From SKLM01 sp964421785 (GTDB taxonomy: Bacteria > Chloroflexota > Anaerolineae > B4-G1): a DNA stretch of 64,000 nt. The notes beneath the pieces were generated by a model. The model was not told the DNA's origin and did not search any database. It was given only the letters and a program-made list of their open reading frames with translations. The stretch's first letter is position 1, and each line of letters opens with the position of its first letter. The translations under genes were made by a program, and so were the position numbers. Of this stretch, positions 51,792-60,935 are shown in pieces. The stretch spans positions 62,001-126,000 of the forward strand of contig CAYQZG010000001.1 in assembly GCA_964421785.1 (NCBI GenBank). The letters run 5' to 3'.

Positions 51792-52664
51792 TTGGAGACT
51801 AGACCATTTGGCAGGACCGGAGAATCATTCCCCATCCTGAGCTTCGGAGGTCAACGGATCGTGGACGACCACGGTTGCACGGAGGAGGAGGCGATCGAGA
51901 TCGTCAACACCGCCATAGATCGCGGTATCCGCTATTTCGACACTGCCTGGATCTACTCTCAAGGGCAGGCAGAAACCCGCCTGGGCAAGGTGGTCAAGCA
52001 TCGCCGTTCGGAGATGTGGATCGCCACCAAGACGTGGGACACTACCCGCGATGGGGCGCTTCGCCAACTGGAGGAGAGCCTGACCCGTCTGCAGACCGAT
52101 CACGTAGACGAGTGGCGACTGCACAATATCGAGGACTACGCACGGCTCGATGCGTTCACCGGGAAGGACGGCGCGCTGGAGGCGGCGATCCAGGCCCGCG
52201 ACGAGGGTGTGGTGAGCTACATCAGCATCAGCGGTCACACTGACCCTCAGATCCTCGTTGAGGCCCTCGATCGCTTCCCCTTTGACAGCGCCCTCATCGC
52301 TGTCTCGGCGTTGGATCATTTCATCCTCAGCTTTGCCGAGGAGTTTCTGCCGGTCGCGAATGCGAAAGGCATCGCCACGATAGGGATGAAGGTGCTGGGA
52401 CTGGGTAGCCTGACCCACGAGGTGGAACGTTCCCTCCGCTACGCCTTTGGGTTGCCCGTCAGCACGGTGGTCGTGGGCATGGAGACGATGGCCCAGTTGG
52501 AGCAGAATCTATCCATCGCCGAGTCCTTTGAGCCTCTGAGCGACGAGGAGCGTCTTGCTTTCTTCAGGGACATCCTCCCCCTGGTCCGGCCGGAGAAGGT
52601 GCCTTGGAAGGCAAGCGACTGGAACGACCCGACCGAATGGGTCTCGCGTGGGCGAGGTCGGTAG
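51792..52664 (+). CDS. Aldo/keto reductase
   Basis: The 290-residue NAD(P)H-dependent oxidoreductase has the AKR barrel motifs: RPFGRTGESFPILSFGG, RYFDTAWIYSQGQAE (Asp and Tyr of the active site), WIATKTWD (Lys) and VDEWRLHNIED (His). AGGAGG (51778-51783) lies eight bases before TTG 51792 but only two bases before the ATG at 51786, so TTG is the better start. Its stop overlaps the GTG of the next, Cys-rich gene, suggesting a functional pair. Substrate unknown. Confidence 0.9.
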   Translation: METRPFGRTGESFPILSFGGQRIVDDHGCTEEEAIEIVNTAIDRGIRYFDTAWIYSQGQAETRLGKVVKHRRSEMWIATKTWDTTRDGALRQLEESLTRLQTDHVDEWRLHNIEDYARLDAFTGKDGALEAAIQARDEGVVSYISISGHTDPQILVEALDRFPFDSALIAVSALDHFILSFAEEFLPVANAKGIATIGMKVLGLGSLTHEVERSLRYAFGLPVSTVVVGMETMAQLEQNLSIAESFEPLSDEERLAFFRDILPLVRPEKVPWKASDWNDPTEWVSRGRGR

Positions 52665-53026
52665 TGCGCACACCGGCCGGCACCGAGTGTCCCTATTATT
52701 ACGAGGACTTCTACCGTGGTCGCTCCAAGCAGGAGTGCCGGTTGATCAAGCGCAACCGACAGTCCGAGCCTTGGGAGCCGAAGCTGTGTGCTCGCTGCCC
52801 CGTGCCTGATATCCTGCGGGCGAACGCTTGCCCTAACATGGTTTTGGAGGCGAAGGTGGTGCGGCGCTGGTTTGGACTGGTCCACCGCGTCGAGGTCTAT
52901 GCCGTCTGCACGGAGTATGAGGTCGAGGTGGATGATCCTTACGTTGGCTGCGGGCACTGTCATCCCGAGGCAAAGAAGCTTTTCGAGGCGGCGGAGGTGA
53001 AAGAGGACGGTCTTCCTTTGGGGTGA
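52664..53026 (+). CDS. Cys-rich small protein coupled to the aldo/keto reductase
   Basis: The 120-residue protein has nine Cys grouped as CPYYYEDFYRGRSKQEC, CARCPVPDILRANAC and C...CGHCHPE, which could bind zinc or an FeS cluster. The GTG start shares one base with the preceding stop (TAGTG), so it is translated with the reductase. Some aldo/keto reductases carry C-terminal ferredoxin-like domains; this may be a separate counterpart, but the Cys spacing is not that of a ferredoxin. I do not recognise the family. Confidence 0.7.
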   Translation: MRTPAGTECPYYYEDFYRGRSKQECRLIKRNRQSEPWEPKLCARCPVPDILRANACPNMVLEAKVVRRWFGLVHRVEVYAVCTEYEVEVDDPYVGCGHCHPEAKKLFEAAEVKEDGLPLG

Positions 53027-53076
53027 ATTATCGACACTGCTAATGATGAGCCCAGAGACGGGATGAGGAGATTTCT

Positions 53077-54243
53077 ATGGTATCAATAACCTCAGAGGGC
53101 ACAACCACGATCGAGCGGTTGCGGCGCAAGCTCTTGTCTGAGATGAAGATTGAAGAGTATGAGATCGTTCGGCCGCCCAATGCCCTGATTGCCTTTCGGG
53201 GTCATGTCTTGGGAGACACAGGATCCGCCTTCAACCGCATTTCGAAAGCGTTTGAGAGGCAGGGGTACACGGCAATGCTGCGCAATTCGGACGATGGCAG
53301 GCACGAGGTCCTGGCGGTTCGAGGCGTTCAAGATGATGAACCCTCTAACCCTTGGGTCAATGTGGCTCTGTTTCTGGCGACGCTCGGCACGGTGCTCTTC
53401 ATTGGTGCTGCGAGCGCACTCCAGTACGCGGAGCAGTTCCAGGGTATGGATGTTTCCTACGATTTGCTGACCATCTTGTCGAATCTGCATCGTGGGATTC
53501 CCTTTGCAGCTGCACTGATGGGCATCCTGCTGGCACATGAGTTGAGTCATTACTTCGTGGCGCGGCGGTATGGATCTCCGGTCAGCCTGCCGTACTTCAT
53601 TCCGATGCCTAACTTGCTCGGGACAATGGGTGCTGTGATCACGCAGAAAGCGCCGATGCGCAATCGGAAAGCCTTGTTCGACATCGGCATCGCGGGTCCA
53701 TTGGGTGGTTTGTTTCTGGCTGTTCCTCTGTTGATCGTAGGGCTATCGCTTTCGACAGTGCAGGCGCCTCCTCCTGGCATTGATCAAGCTTATCAGGAGG
53801 GCAACTCGCTCCTATACATTGCCGCCAAGTATATAGTGTTCGGTGAGGTGCTCCCCAGCAACGGTCAGGACGTGTGGGTCCATCCGGTCGCCTTTGCTGC
53901 TTGGGCTGGGCTGCTGGTTACGATGATTAACTTGATCCCAGTTGGGCAGCTTGACGGCGGGCACGTTAGCTACGCCTTGCTGGGGCGCAAAGCCTGGTCC
54001 TTGGGCTACGTGCTTATCGCTGCAATGTTCGCATGGGGGGGATTCCTTCTGCTGAGAGGTAATCAGGCCGGCGGATTCTGGGTCCTTTGGGGCTTCATCA
54101 ATATGGTGTTGAATCGGAAGCATCCGCCCCCTCTCAATGACGTCACGCCGGTCGGCCGAGGCCGGGTTGTGGTCGGCGTCCTGATGCTGGTGGTCTTCAT
54201 CCTCACCTTCATGCCGTCGCCATTGCGCATAATCACCCTATAG
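53077..54243 (+). CDS. Site-2 protease family (M50) intramembrane metalloprotease
   Basis: The 388-residue protein has a cytoplasmic N-terminal domain (about 1-90) and then about eight helices with HELSH (His154-Glu155...His158) for zinc and NLIPVGQLDGGH with the third ligand Asp. The segment FIPMPNLLGTMGAVITQK and the N-terminal domain recall the EGY-type S2P group of plants and cyanobacteria; there is no PDZ domain. Such enzymes cut membrane-spanning regulators. GAGGAG precedes the ATG. The substrate is unknown. Confidence 0.92.
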   Translation: MVSITSEGTTTIERLRRKLLSEMKIEEYEIVRPPNALIAFRGHVLGDTGSAFNRISKAFERQGYTAMLRNSDDGRHEVLAVRGVQDDEPSNPWVNVALFLATLGTVLFIGAASALQYAEQFQGMDVSYDLLTILSNLHRGIPFAAALMGILLAHELSHYFVARRYGSPVSLPYFIPMPNLLGTMGAVITQKAPMRNRKALFDIGIAGPLGGLFLAVPLLIVGLSLSTVQAPPPGIDQAYQEGNSLLYIAAKYIVFGEVLPSNGQDVWVHPVAFAAWAGLLVTMINLIPVGQLDGGHVSYALLGRKAWSLGYVLIAAMFAWGGFLLLRGNQAGGFWVLWGFINMVLNRKHPPPLNDVTPVGRGRVVVGVLMLVVFILTFMPSPLRIITL

Positions 54244-54256
54244 CGAGGAGCGTTCA

Positions 54257-54715
54257 ATGATTCAAGGCGTTGAGACAAAGGATCTCGTGACCCACACGGA
54301 TGAGCGTGGATTCTTCCGCGAGGTAATTCGGGACAGTGACTCTATCTTCTCCGAAGGCTTCGGTCAGTGGAGCCATACGATGTCCTATCAGGGTGTCGCC
54401 AAGGCGTGGCACGTCCACCAGAAGCAGACCGACTGGTGGTACGTCGCCGTCGGCACCATCAAGGCGGCCCTGTACGACACGCGGGTCGATTCACCAACCT
54501 ATGGAGAACTGCAAGAGCTTCTCTTGGGCGAGGGACAGCCGGCCCAGGTGCTCAAGATCCCACCCGGGGTGGCCCACGGCTATCGAGTTCTGCAAGGTCC
54601 GGCCCATGTCTTCTACATCGTCTCTCATGAGTACGACGGGACCGATGAAGGGCGGATTCGACACGACGATCCGGAGATTGGCTACGATTGGACAGCTGGC
54701 CCGGAGATCACCTAG
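54257..54715 (+). CDS. RmlC-like dTDP-4-dehydrorhamnose 3,5-epimerase family protein
   Basis: A 152-residue cupin with RmlC features: TDERGFFREV, GVAKAWHVHQKQTDWWYVAVG (His in the active site), IPPGVAHGYRVL and a C-terminal DDPEIGYDW. RmlC acts in dTDP-rhamnose synthesis, but full-length RmlC proteins have about 180 residues and this one lacks part of the C terminus, so it may act on another nucleotide sugar. No rmlA, rmlB or rmlD is in the window. It begins 13 bases after the protease gene. Confidence 0.82.
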   Translation: MIQGVETKDLVTHTDERGFFREVIRDSDSIFSEGFGQWSHTMSYQGVAKAWHVHQKQTDWWYVAVGTIKAALYDTRVDSPTYGELQELLLGEGQPAQVLKIPPGVAHGYRVLQGPAHVFYIVSHEYDGTDEGRIRHDDPEIGYDWTAGPEIT

Positions 54716-54795
54716 TTGCTTGAGGGGCCTTGAGAGAGGCGGCAGTTTCGTGCTCCGCCGCCACAATCGCTTCGATCTGTATCGGAGGGACGGCT

Positions 54796-55212
54796 ATGAG
54801 TGGAGAACGATCGGTGACGTTCTTGTCACGGGAGCAGGCGCGCGATTTGGTTGCTCTGGCCGAAATGGCGAGGCAGGATCTGAGTCGGTTTTCGAGGCGA
54901 GAGGTTACCTTTGGTGGAGGGGCTGTACAGCTCCTTGATGAGTGGATTGAGGATTATCTCGAGACAGTGCCTGACCCGCCAATGAACGTGCGTCTCTTAT
55001 GGACTAGTTTCTTAGGCGAGGTATTCCGGCGTTTTCACGAGGGCTGGTGGGCTTTGCGAGATGGTAAGCTCGTCATTGTGTGCCCAACCGACGGGGGGGA
55101 CAGGCGTGTGGTGGCGGTGCGAGAGCAGATTGACCGTCGTATTGTCTCCGGGATGTCTGAATCGCTGACCTATTTCCACAACGTGATGCGTATTGAACTG
55201 AAACTAGGATGA
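54796..55212 (+). CDS. Hypothetical protein of 138 residues
   Basis: Start ATG 54796 is preceded by GGAGGGACGGCT. The product is soluble and mixed in structure, with an N-terminal helix (SREQARDLVALAEMARQDLSRF), a central MNVRLLWTSFLGEVFRRFHEGWWAL and a C-terminal strand-helix region (VAVREQIDRRIVSGMSE). The layout (small domain judging an input and returning a value) recalls DUF3806-like immunity-type proteins, but that is a guess. Same strand as and 80 bases after the RmlC-like gene. Confidence 0.6.
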   Translation: MSGERSVTFLSREQARDLVALAEMARQDLSRFSRREVTFGGGAVQLLDEWIEDYLETVPDPPMNVRLLWTSFLGEVFRRFHEGWWALRDGKLVIVCPTDGGDRRVVAVREQIDRRIVSGMSESLTYFHNVMRIELKLG

Positions 55213-55232
55213 GGCGTCCGTCTTGGCTTAAA

Positions 55233-55278
55233 GAATAGCCAAGGGCTGGCTCTCTGATGAGCTGGCCCTTGGCTATTC
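55233..55278. terminator. Hairpin between convergent genes
   Basis: GAATAGCCAAGGGC (55233-55246) pairs with GCCCTTGGCTATTC (55265-55278), 14 perfect base pairs with an 18-base loop, between the hypothetical gene and the aldolase-like gene. No T tract on either side; probably a two-way transcription barrier. Confidence 0.6.
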
Positions 55279-55307
55279 GGTTCTACCGCCGGTTCTGCTC
55301 TATGACA

Positions 55308-56729
55308 TCAATCGTCAAGCTCTGCGTCGGCAGCTGTCTCGCCTTTGACCATGAAGTTGCTTATGTCTTTGTGGAACTCAGGGGCGTCGATATGCTTCTG
55401 AACCAGCTCGTGGGTGTCGACGGCGTTTAGCTGGTCGAAGAGGAAGGCGAATTTCTCCCGCAATGCGTCTCGGATCTCCTGCCGGATCTCTGATGGGATA
55501 TTCCAGACTTGCTGCTTGAAGGTTCCAAAGGCGCGCTTGCGGTTGTCATAGATGAATTGCTCCTCAGTCTGGTCCTCCTTCCAGCGGTGGGCGTGCTCCT
55601 CTCTAAGGTGATCGTAGATGTGCTCACGCAGGTCATCTGGGAATGCTGGGTGTTCGTAGATTATGTTCTGGAAGCCTGTTGCCAGGTGAATCTCGAGGCA
55701 GCCCTCTTCGGGAAACTTGTGGAATGCTTCCTCTGGCAGGGTACTGGCGCCGTGCTGCACTGCGCCGCCCATGCCATACTCGTCCCGGGCGATGTTTGAA
55801 AGGCGCCGCATCACGTCGAAATCAATCTTGACCTGGGCCAGGGAGCCGTCAGGTAACACCACGCCGCCGTGAGACGTGCCGGTCTGGATGCTGATCTTGC
55901 TCAGTCCCACCATCCCCTCGGGCAATGTGTCGTTGTACCCGTCCATATATCCACGTAGTTCCTCGGGGGTGCTGTTCTTCCCGCCCACCTCGCCGATCTC
56001 ACCTCCTACCGAGATGGTGATCCCTTCTGGCTCTAACTCGCGGGTCACCTTGGTGAACCGCGCCGATAGCTCGAAATTCTCTCGCTGCTGCTCGGCAATC
56101 GTTGGCGGGGTCAGGTCGACCAGCGTCGAGGTGTCGATGTCGATATTATAGAAGCCGGCCTGGATACTCTCTTCGATCAGATCTTCCAGCGCGTCAAGTT
56201 CGGTGTCGATGCTCTCGGTGTATTTACCCGGGTTAACCTGGAAGTGATCGCCCTGGAGGAAGATCGGGCCACGGTGGCCCTCGCGGATTGCCGCGGCGAG
56301 TATGACGCTGGCGTACTCGGCCGGCGGCTGGCCCGTGTATCCCATCTCCGAGCGGGCGATTTCGAAGATCATTGCTCCTACACTGCGGGGCAGTGCAGCC
56401 TGGAAGACGGCGCGTGCCATATCGTACGCCATGCCGCGGAGATTCATCGCCGGGACTGTCCACTGCCCCTTGGTCTCACCTCGACCACGTGCACGATAGA
56501 GGTCGTTGATGCTCGCCGGCCGGATGCCTAGCGCTTGGCCCATTTCCCAAATCAGCCAGCGGGCCGTGGCCTTCACATCATCGTCTGCGAAGACGGCGTT
56601 GTGGATCAGTTCGTCGATCGCCAATCCTTGAAGCTTCGTCTCGTCCTTGATGACCACGGTTTCATCCTCTACGCGGACGATCTCCTCAATACTGCTCAGC
56701 AGTTCTTGCTTGCTTTGGTGAATCGTCAC
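55308..56729 (-). CDS. Class II aldolase-like TIM-barrel protein
   Basis: The 473-residue protein shows class II fructose/tagatose-bisphosphate aldolase features: GPIFLQGDHFQ (metal-site His), AGFYNIDIDTSTL, SVGGEIGEVGGKN and KISIQTGTSHGG (second His). It is longer than FbaA or GatY (about 280-350) through an N-terminal helical region of about 90 residues and a C-terminal region of about 110; GatZ/KbaZ-like lengths are closer. The start is GTG 56729, seven bases after GGGAGGG; a longer in-frame ATG lies at 56804. It is the last gene of the minus-strand block. Substrate unclear. Confidence 0.8.
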   Translation of the reverse strand: MTIHQSKQELLSSIEEIVRVEDETVVIKDETKLQGLAIDELIHNAVFADDDVKATARWLIWEMGQALGIRPASINDLYRARGRGETKGQWTVPAMNLRGMAYDMARAVFQAALPRSVGAMIFEIARSEMGYTGQPPAEYASVILAAAIREGHRGPIFLQGDHFQVNPGKYTESIDTELDALEDLIEESIQAGFYNIDIDTSTLVDLTPPTIAEQQRENFELSARFTKVTRELEPEGITISVGGEIGEVGGKNSTPEELRGYMDGYNDTLPEGMVGLSKISIQTGTSHGGVVLPDGSLAQVKIDFDVMRRLSNIARDEYGMGGAVQHGASTLPEEAFHKFPEEGCLEIHLATGFQNIIYEHPAFPDDLREHIYDHLREEHAHRWKEDQTEEQFIYDNRKRAFGTFKQQVWNIPSEIRQEIRDALREKFAFLFDQLNAVDTHELVQKHIDAPEFHKDISNFMVKGETAADAELDD

Positions 56730-56843
56730 AATTCCCTCCCTGATAACGCAGCTGCTTCCTGGTGCTATGGCATCATTTGATATGAGAACGTGTGTTCTCG
56801 TCACTACTCTTTCAGGTCTTCAATTACCGACCCGCCGTCTGCG

Positions 56844-57341
56844 TCATGCTGTGCTTCGTAGACGCCGAACGAGGATCAAGAGGAAGGCCAGGCCTCCTGC
56901 GAGCGCGGCTCCCCCTAGGATACCAATGCCTGTATCCGGCATGCCATCCGAGTTGTTATCCTGGTCCGTCTCTGGTGTCTCTAGGCCGAGGGTGGCCGTG
57001 GATTCTGGGGTCTCTGGTTCTGGGGTAGCGGTCGGCGGTGGTGGTGGCGGTGTTGGGGTATCGGTTGGAATTGGCGTGTCTGTTGGAACAGGAGTGTCGG
57101 TCGGTGTTGGCGTGACGGCAGCCGTCTCCGTCGCCGACTGCGCAATTGCCACCGCTGTGTTCGTCGCAGAGATAGCCTCATTCTGTGACTCGATATCTGC
57201 TCTCATTCTCGGTGCTATGAGGAGTGCCCAGGCTACGAAGGCGCCGATACTCAGCACGAGCAGTCCCCCCAACACCGCGACGAGGATGACGAAACTTCGG
57301 TTGGTCCCTTCTTCCTGGATGACTTCTTCTTGGTTCTCCAT
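56844..57341 (-). CDS. Membrane protein with Pro/Thr-rich linker and MPDTG sorting-like motif
   Basis: A 165-residue protein with an N-terminal helix (about 18-42), a Thr/Pro region with PTDTP repeats and a run of six Pro, then DNNSDGMPDTG followed by a C-terminal helix and RRLRS. The end resembles an LPXTG sortase signal (M for L) with hydrophobic stretch and basic tail, though the N-terminal helix is not a clear cleavable signal. It may instead be a two-helix membrane protein with an outer Pro-rich loop. No sortase gene is in the window. Confidence 0.7.
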   Translation of the reverse strand: MENQEEVIQEEGTNRSFVILVAVLGGLLVLSIGAFVAWALLIAPRMRADIESQNEAISATNTAVAIAQSATETAAVTPTPTDTPVPTDTPIPTDTPTPPPPPPTATPEPETPESTATLGLETPETDQDNNSDGMPDTGIGILGGAALAGGLAFLLILVRRLRSTA

Positions 57342-57394
57342 GTCTCTCCTCCAATGATAGACTTCTTCTTGTGACGCAGCGGCTTACTGGATCG

Positions 57395-58456
57395 CTAGCG
57401 TAGGATCTCCAAGTTGACCAGTGGGACAAAGACAGGTTCGTCTTGGCCGATATTCACCTCCGCGCAGTAGGCTCGGGCGCCTGTCGCTATGCGACGCGCA
57501 TACCGGGGGATGTCGATGACCGTTCCCACCGAGCCCAGGTACGGGGCGCGGACAACTCTTACTCGTGCTCCCTGTGTGAGCTCTCCATGCCTTTCCATCT
57601 CATCTGCTGATAGCTTCCTGTTCGGCATAGGTATGATGAGCTCTGGTCGCTTTGAGCCCCACCGCATCTCGGTCTGACCGCTGACTGATACTTCTCTTTC
57701 TTCGTTGTCCTTGAGCAAGTTGAAGATGTCCTTCATCATCGGAAGGTCTCCAAAGCCATCGGTGACAATGATGGGGAAGGGCAGTCGCTCGGCGGTAGGA
57801 ATCAGCTCTGGAGAAAGACCGCCAGTCACGATGCCTCGCACCTCGACCTCCTGTGCTCGCGCGAGGGTTTCCCGATCCAAGATTGTACCAGCGACGAGAA
57901 CGCTGCCGTGGCAGGATGGGTCAATGGCGCGGGCCTGCAATGACTCGCTAGATCGCCTCGTTATGCCTTTCAGCGCGCCGACGCTCTCCTCTCCCGAACC
58001 CCAAGCACCTTGGATGAGAGCGCCCGTTGTCTCAATGGAGACGACCTGGTCGTCTCTGATATTCAATACGGTCCCTGGGATGTGGGCGTGTAGCTCAAAA
58101 GGCGTGGGTTGAGCCTCGATAAGCGCTCGTCCTCCCCCTGTGGCGGTCATAATGCCATCAATGGGGGACTCGACCGAACGGCCGAGAAGGCCAACTCTTC
58201 TGGCAATTATATCTCCCCGATGGACTATGTCTCCCAATTTGACCCTCAGGCAGTCCTCAGCCTCCGACGCCGAAACATCCAACAGGCGCGCAACAGCCAC
58301 GATTCGAAAGTCGCTGGGCAAGTTGGTACGGGCCACGACCTGCGTGGATTCGACGCGGTCACCGGGGTGGACCAGCACTTCCCCTGGTTTTGGCAGAACC
58401 CGTTCGCGATGAATTCTCGTCAGAGATGATACCCTAGTTTCGAAAGCGTAGTACAT
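57395..58456 (-). CDS. Conserved protein with lipoyl-like and KOW-like domains, next to MutL/GlmL
   Basis: The 353-residue protein has repeated hammerhead-like strands (VLVHPGDRVESTQVVAR, VKLGDIVHRGDIIARR, VESPIDGIMTATGGG) like biotinyl/lipoyl or RnfC-type domains, but no lipoylated Lys motif. A central Rossmann-like part (LPFPIIVTDGFGDLPM) is followed by a C-terminal KOW-like beta domain (GARVRVVRAPYLGSVGTVIDIP). I do not know its function. It follows the MutL-like gene by 47 bases and is probably cotranscribed with it. There is no strong ribosome site before ATG 58456, so the start is uncertain. Confidence 0.7.
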   Translation of the reverse strand: MYYAFETRVSSLTRIHRERVLPKPGEVLVHPGDRVESTQVVARTNLPSDFRIVAVARLLDVSASEAEDCLRVKLGDIVHRGDIIARRVGLLGRSVESPIDGIMTATGGGRALIEAQPTPFELHAHIPGTVLNIRDDQVVSIETTGALIQGAWGSGEESVGALKGITRRSSESLQARAIDPSCHGSVLVAGTILDRETLARAQEVEVRGIVTGGLSPELIPTAERLPFPIIVTDGFGDLPMMKDIFNLLKDNEEREVSVSGQTEMRWGSKRPELIIPMPNRKLSADEMERHGELTQGARVRVVRAPYLGSVGTVIDIPRYARRIATGARAYCAEVNIGQDEPVFVPLVNLEILR

Positions 58457-58503
58457 TGTTGCTAAGAACCACCTATTCCATGACGGTGTGCCAATCCATC
58501 AGC

Positions 58504-60264
58504 TTAACCGCCGACATCATATAACCATTGCCGCATCTGCTCGCGACGTTGTTCAGGCTCGGCTGGCAGAGACAACGGACGACCTCGGGCATCAATAATG
58601 AGGCCAGTCAATCCTCCGCTCACGCGTCGCTTGCCGGTTTTTCCCTGTCCTCCAAGCCCGACATCGAAACCACGTTTTGGGCGCAGCTCCAGAACTGCCT
58701 CTTGCCCAAGAGGTAATGGTAAGACCTCCAAGTCTCCATGACGGACCTCGATATCCAATTCGCTTCCATCGTCGTATGAGACACTGACTCTCAGGATGGT
58801 GTCGCCCAGTTTAGCATCTCCTCCGACTGGTGTGACCACAGTAGCAAGATTGGTGAATACTCCGGCATCCAGGGCCTCCACTGCCGCTAGCGGCTTGACT
58901 GCCGCGACATTCCCCAGCGCTGGTGCAAGTCCATATGTATCCAACACGAGCGTGCTCACGCCGATCGGCTGCAGTGCGTTGAGCACGGCTAGAGCGGCTT
59001 GTCCAGGTCGGGGGGCTTGAGTCAGAGGAGCTCCGCTGATGAGAATGGTGTCGCACAGGGGCGTAAGGTCAGGGTAGGGTTGGGCAGTGCCAGGCTTCCA
59101 GCCCGGACGGGCTGTCTCGAGTGTGGTGCATATTGTCGCGCAAGTTAGTGCTTGTTCCACCCAGAGATCACGGTTCACCTGAGGGATGCTAGTCGGGTGC
59201 ATTCTCTTGTTGATCAGCAATGCCTGGACTTGGTGATAGGGTATCGATTCAGGAAGCCAGCGGGCGATGGCCTCAAAGCCTTCTTCCTCTAGCAGACGCT
59301 CCCCTCCGAAGGCCGCGCCCAGGCCACCGTGGATAGTCGTGTAAAGCTGTTCGTCGAAGACGGCAGCTACTGTGGTATTGGCCCCTCCAGCGTCGATGCC
59401 CAGAACGCCCCTGGTTGGATCGCCCAGGTGCCATAGATACTGGATCAGTTGGCCAAATGCCTGCGCAGTCGGGGCAATGCGTACCGGGCTCCAGTCTGCC
59501 AGGGTAGCAAAGCCTGGAAGCTGTCGCATCTTCTGCTGTCTGAAGATGTTCTGGAGTTCCTGTTGGGCATCCTGTAGTTGCTCGACTTCGAGTATCGGGC
59601 GAACGTTGTCGACGACACGCAGCTTCGTCTCGTCACCGACGATTTCGGTAACCTGCTGGCGCAGTCGTGAGTTGCCTGCGTAGAGAAGGGTGGGACGCTT
59701 TCTACGATCCATCATCGCGCACGCCAGTGTCGCGGCTTTCACAGCGTCCAGCACAGGTCGCTCGGCACCCCCGTCAATTCCGCCGGTAAGGCAGATGACA
59801 TCCGGTGTGGCGGCGCGGAGCAAACGAACGCGGTCTTCGTCGGTTAAGGTGATTTCCTGGCCTTCGTCCAGAACAGCTATCACCCGAGAGTAGGTACCCG
59901 CAGCTGCGCGTTTGGCGCTCGCGATGCTGAGGCTCTCCACCAGACCGCTGAGCACGATTCCTAGCGGTTCGCTGGCGCTGACGGTGGCCGTAAAGGCGTC
60001 TACACCTCGTCGGCTCGTTGCCTGAGGGGAGATGAGATCGCCCGTCTCATCGAAGAATTTTCGGCCCGTTATTCGCGAAATGCGCTCCACAGCATGCCGT
60101 ATACCATCTATGACGGTGGCTGGGGATGCCCCGAACGTAGTGGGCGCTTCTCCAGATGCTACAAAGCGATACTCGCCACCTATCCGATCAAGCAACATAG
60201 CTTTGGTCATCACGGTGCCGCAGTCGACGACGAGAATCGAACCGATACTTTCGTTTGCCACCAT
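58504..60264 (-). CDS. MutL/GlmL-family ASKHA ATPase
   Basis: The 586-residue protein has two actin-like ATP-binding signatures, ILVVDCGTVMTKAMLLD near the N terminus and GVLGIDAGGANTTVAAVFD near the middle. It fits the glutamate-mutase accessory MutL/GlmL family, ATPases encoded beside B12-dependent mutases. No mutase subunit (GlmS-B12/GlmE) or B12 gene is nearby; the partners are membrane proteins and a lipoyl/KOW-like protein. Its role here is probably different. It lies 11 bases before the 60276-60935 membrane protein gene in reading order reversed, in one dense minus-strand block. Confidence 0.85.
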   Translation of the reverse strand: MVANESIGSILVVDCGTVMTKAMLLDRIGGEYRFVASGEAPTTFGASPATVIDGIRHAVERISRITGRKFFDETGDLISPQATSRRGVDAFTATVSASEPLGIVLSGLVESLSIASAKRAAAGTYSRVIAVLDEGQEITLTDEDRVRLLRAATPDVICLTGGIDGGAERPVLDAVKAATLACAMMDRRKRPTLLYAGNSRLRQQVTEIVGDETKLRVVDNVRPILEVEQLQDAQQELQNIFRQQKMRQLPGFATLADWSPVRIAPTAQAFGQLIQYLWHLGDPTRGVLGIDAGGANTTVAAVFDEQLYTTIHGGLGAAFGGERLLEEEGFEAIARWLPESIPYHQVQALLINKRMHPTSIPQVNRDLWVEQALTCATICTTLETARPGWKPGTAQPYPDLTPLCDTILISGAPLTQAPRPGQAALAVLNALQPIGVSTLVLDTYGLAPALGNVAAVKPLAAVEALDAGVFTNLATVVTPVGGDAKLGDTILRVSVSYDDGSELDIEVRHGDLEVLPLPLGQEAVLELRPKRGFDVGLGGQGKTGKRRVSGGLTGLIIDARGRPLSLPAEPEQRREQMRQWLYDVGG

Positions 60265-60275
60265 CGTGTTTCTCG

Positions 60276-60935
60276 CTAGAGTCCCATTGCCCTGAGGGCC
60301 AGATCGATGAAGTGCTCCATACGACCAACGAATATCGAAAGCGAAGCTGTGAGTGCTCCGGCAAAGGCCACGCCGAAGGTGAAGATCAGGAACACGCGGC
60401 CAACCCAGGCCGCTCCATCTACGATACTTCGCCAGACGAAGCTCCCTGCATGACCTTCAGGCTTTGTGAAGGTGAAGGCCAGCAATGTGCATACCGTCCC
60501 TACGACGATCATCAGGCCATCTAGTGGGCCGAAGCGGTAGGATTTCAGGGAGGCTGGGCTAAGTGCCTGTCCCGTTGCTTCCACTTGAGGGGCGAGCGTT
60601 CCCAGCAGGGCCCCGGCGAGGGTGACGGCCGTTCCGACGCCGATGAGATAGGCGATGGAGAAGTTCCCAACAAATGCTTGTCTAGGGAATCCTTTGAAAA
60701 GCAATAGGATGCCGAGCACGAGCGGTATCAAGACGGCGGATGGGTTGGATATCAGCTTTGGGAACGCCATCCGGATCAGTACCTCGCGCACGGTCACGCC
60801 AAGGGAATAGCCAACCACTACGCCGACAAAGATGTGTAGGGCCAGTCGATAGAGCGGGTTGTCGCCTACCAGATAGCTCAATATGAGCAGCATTAGTACT
60901 GCCCCCAGGATGGTGCCGACCAACTCGGGTATCAT
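60276..60935 (-). CDS. Hypothetical polytopic membrane protein
   Basis: The 219-residue protein has about six helices (for example GTILGAVLMLLILSYLVGDNPLYRL, split by turns, and AWVGRVFLIFTFGVAFAGALTASLS). No motif identifies a family. Its start overlaps the end of the zinc-ribbon protein gene by four bases, and the MutL-like gene starts 11 bases after its stop, so it is embedded in the same operon. It may be the membrane partner of the MutL-like ATPase. Confidence 0.75.
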   Translation of the reverse strand: MIPELVGTILGAVLMLLILSYLVGDNPLYRLALHIFVGVVVGYSLGVTVREVLIRMAFPKLISNPSAVLIPLVLGILLLFKGFPRQAFVGNFSIAYLIGVGTAVTLAGALLGTLAPQVEATGQALSPASLKSYRFGPLDGLMIVVGTVCTLLAFTFTKPEGHAGSFVWRSIVDGAAWVGRVFLIFTFGVAFAGALTASLSIFVGRMEHFIDLALRAMGL

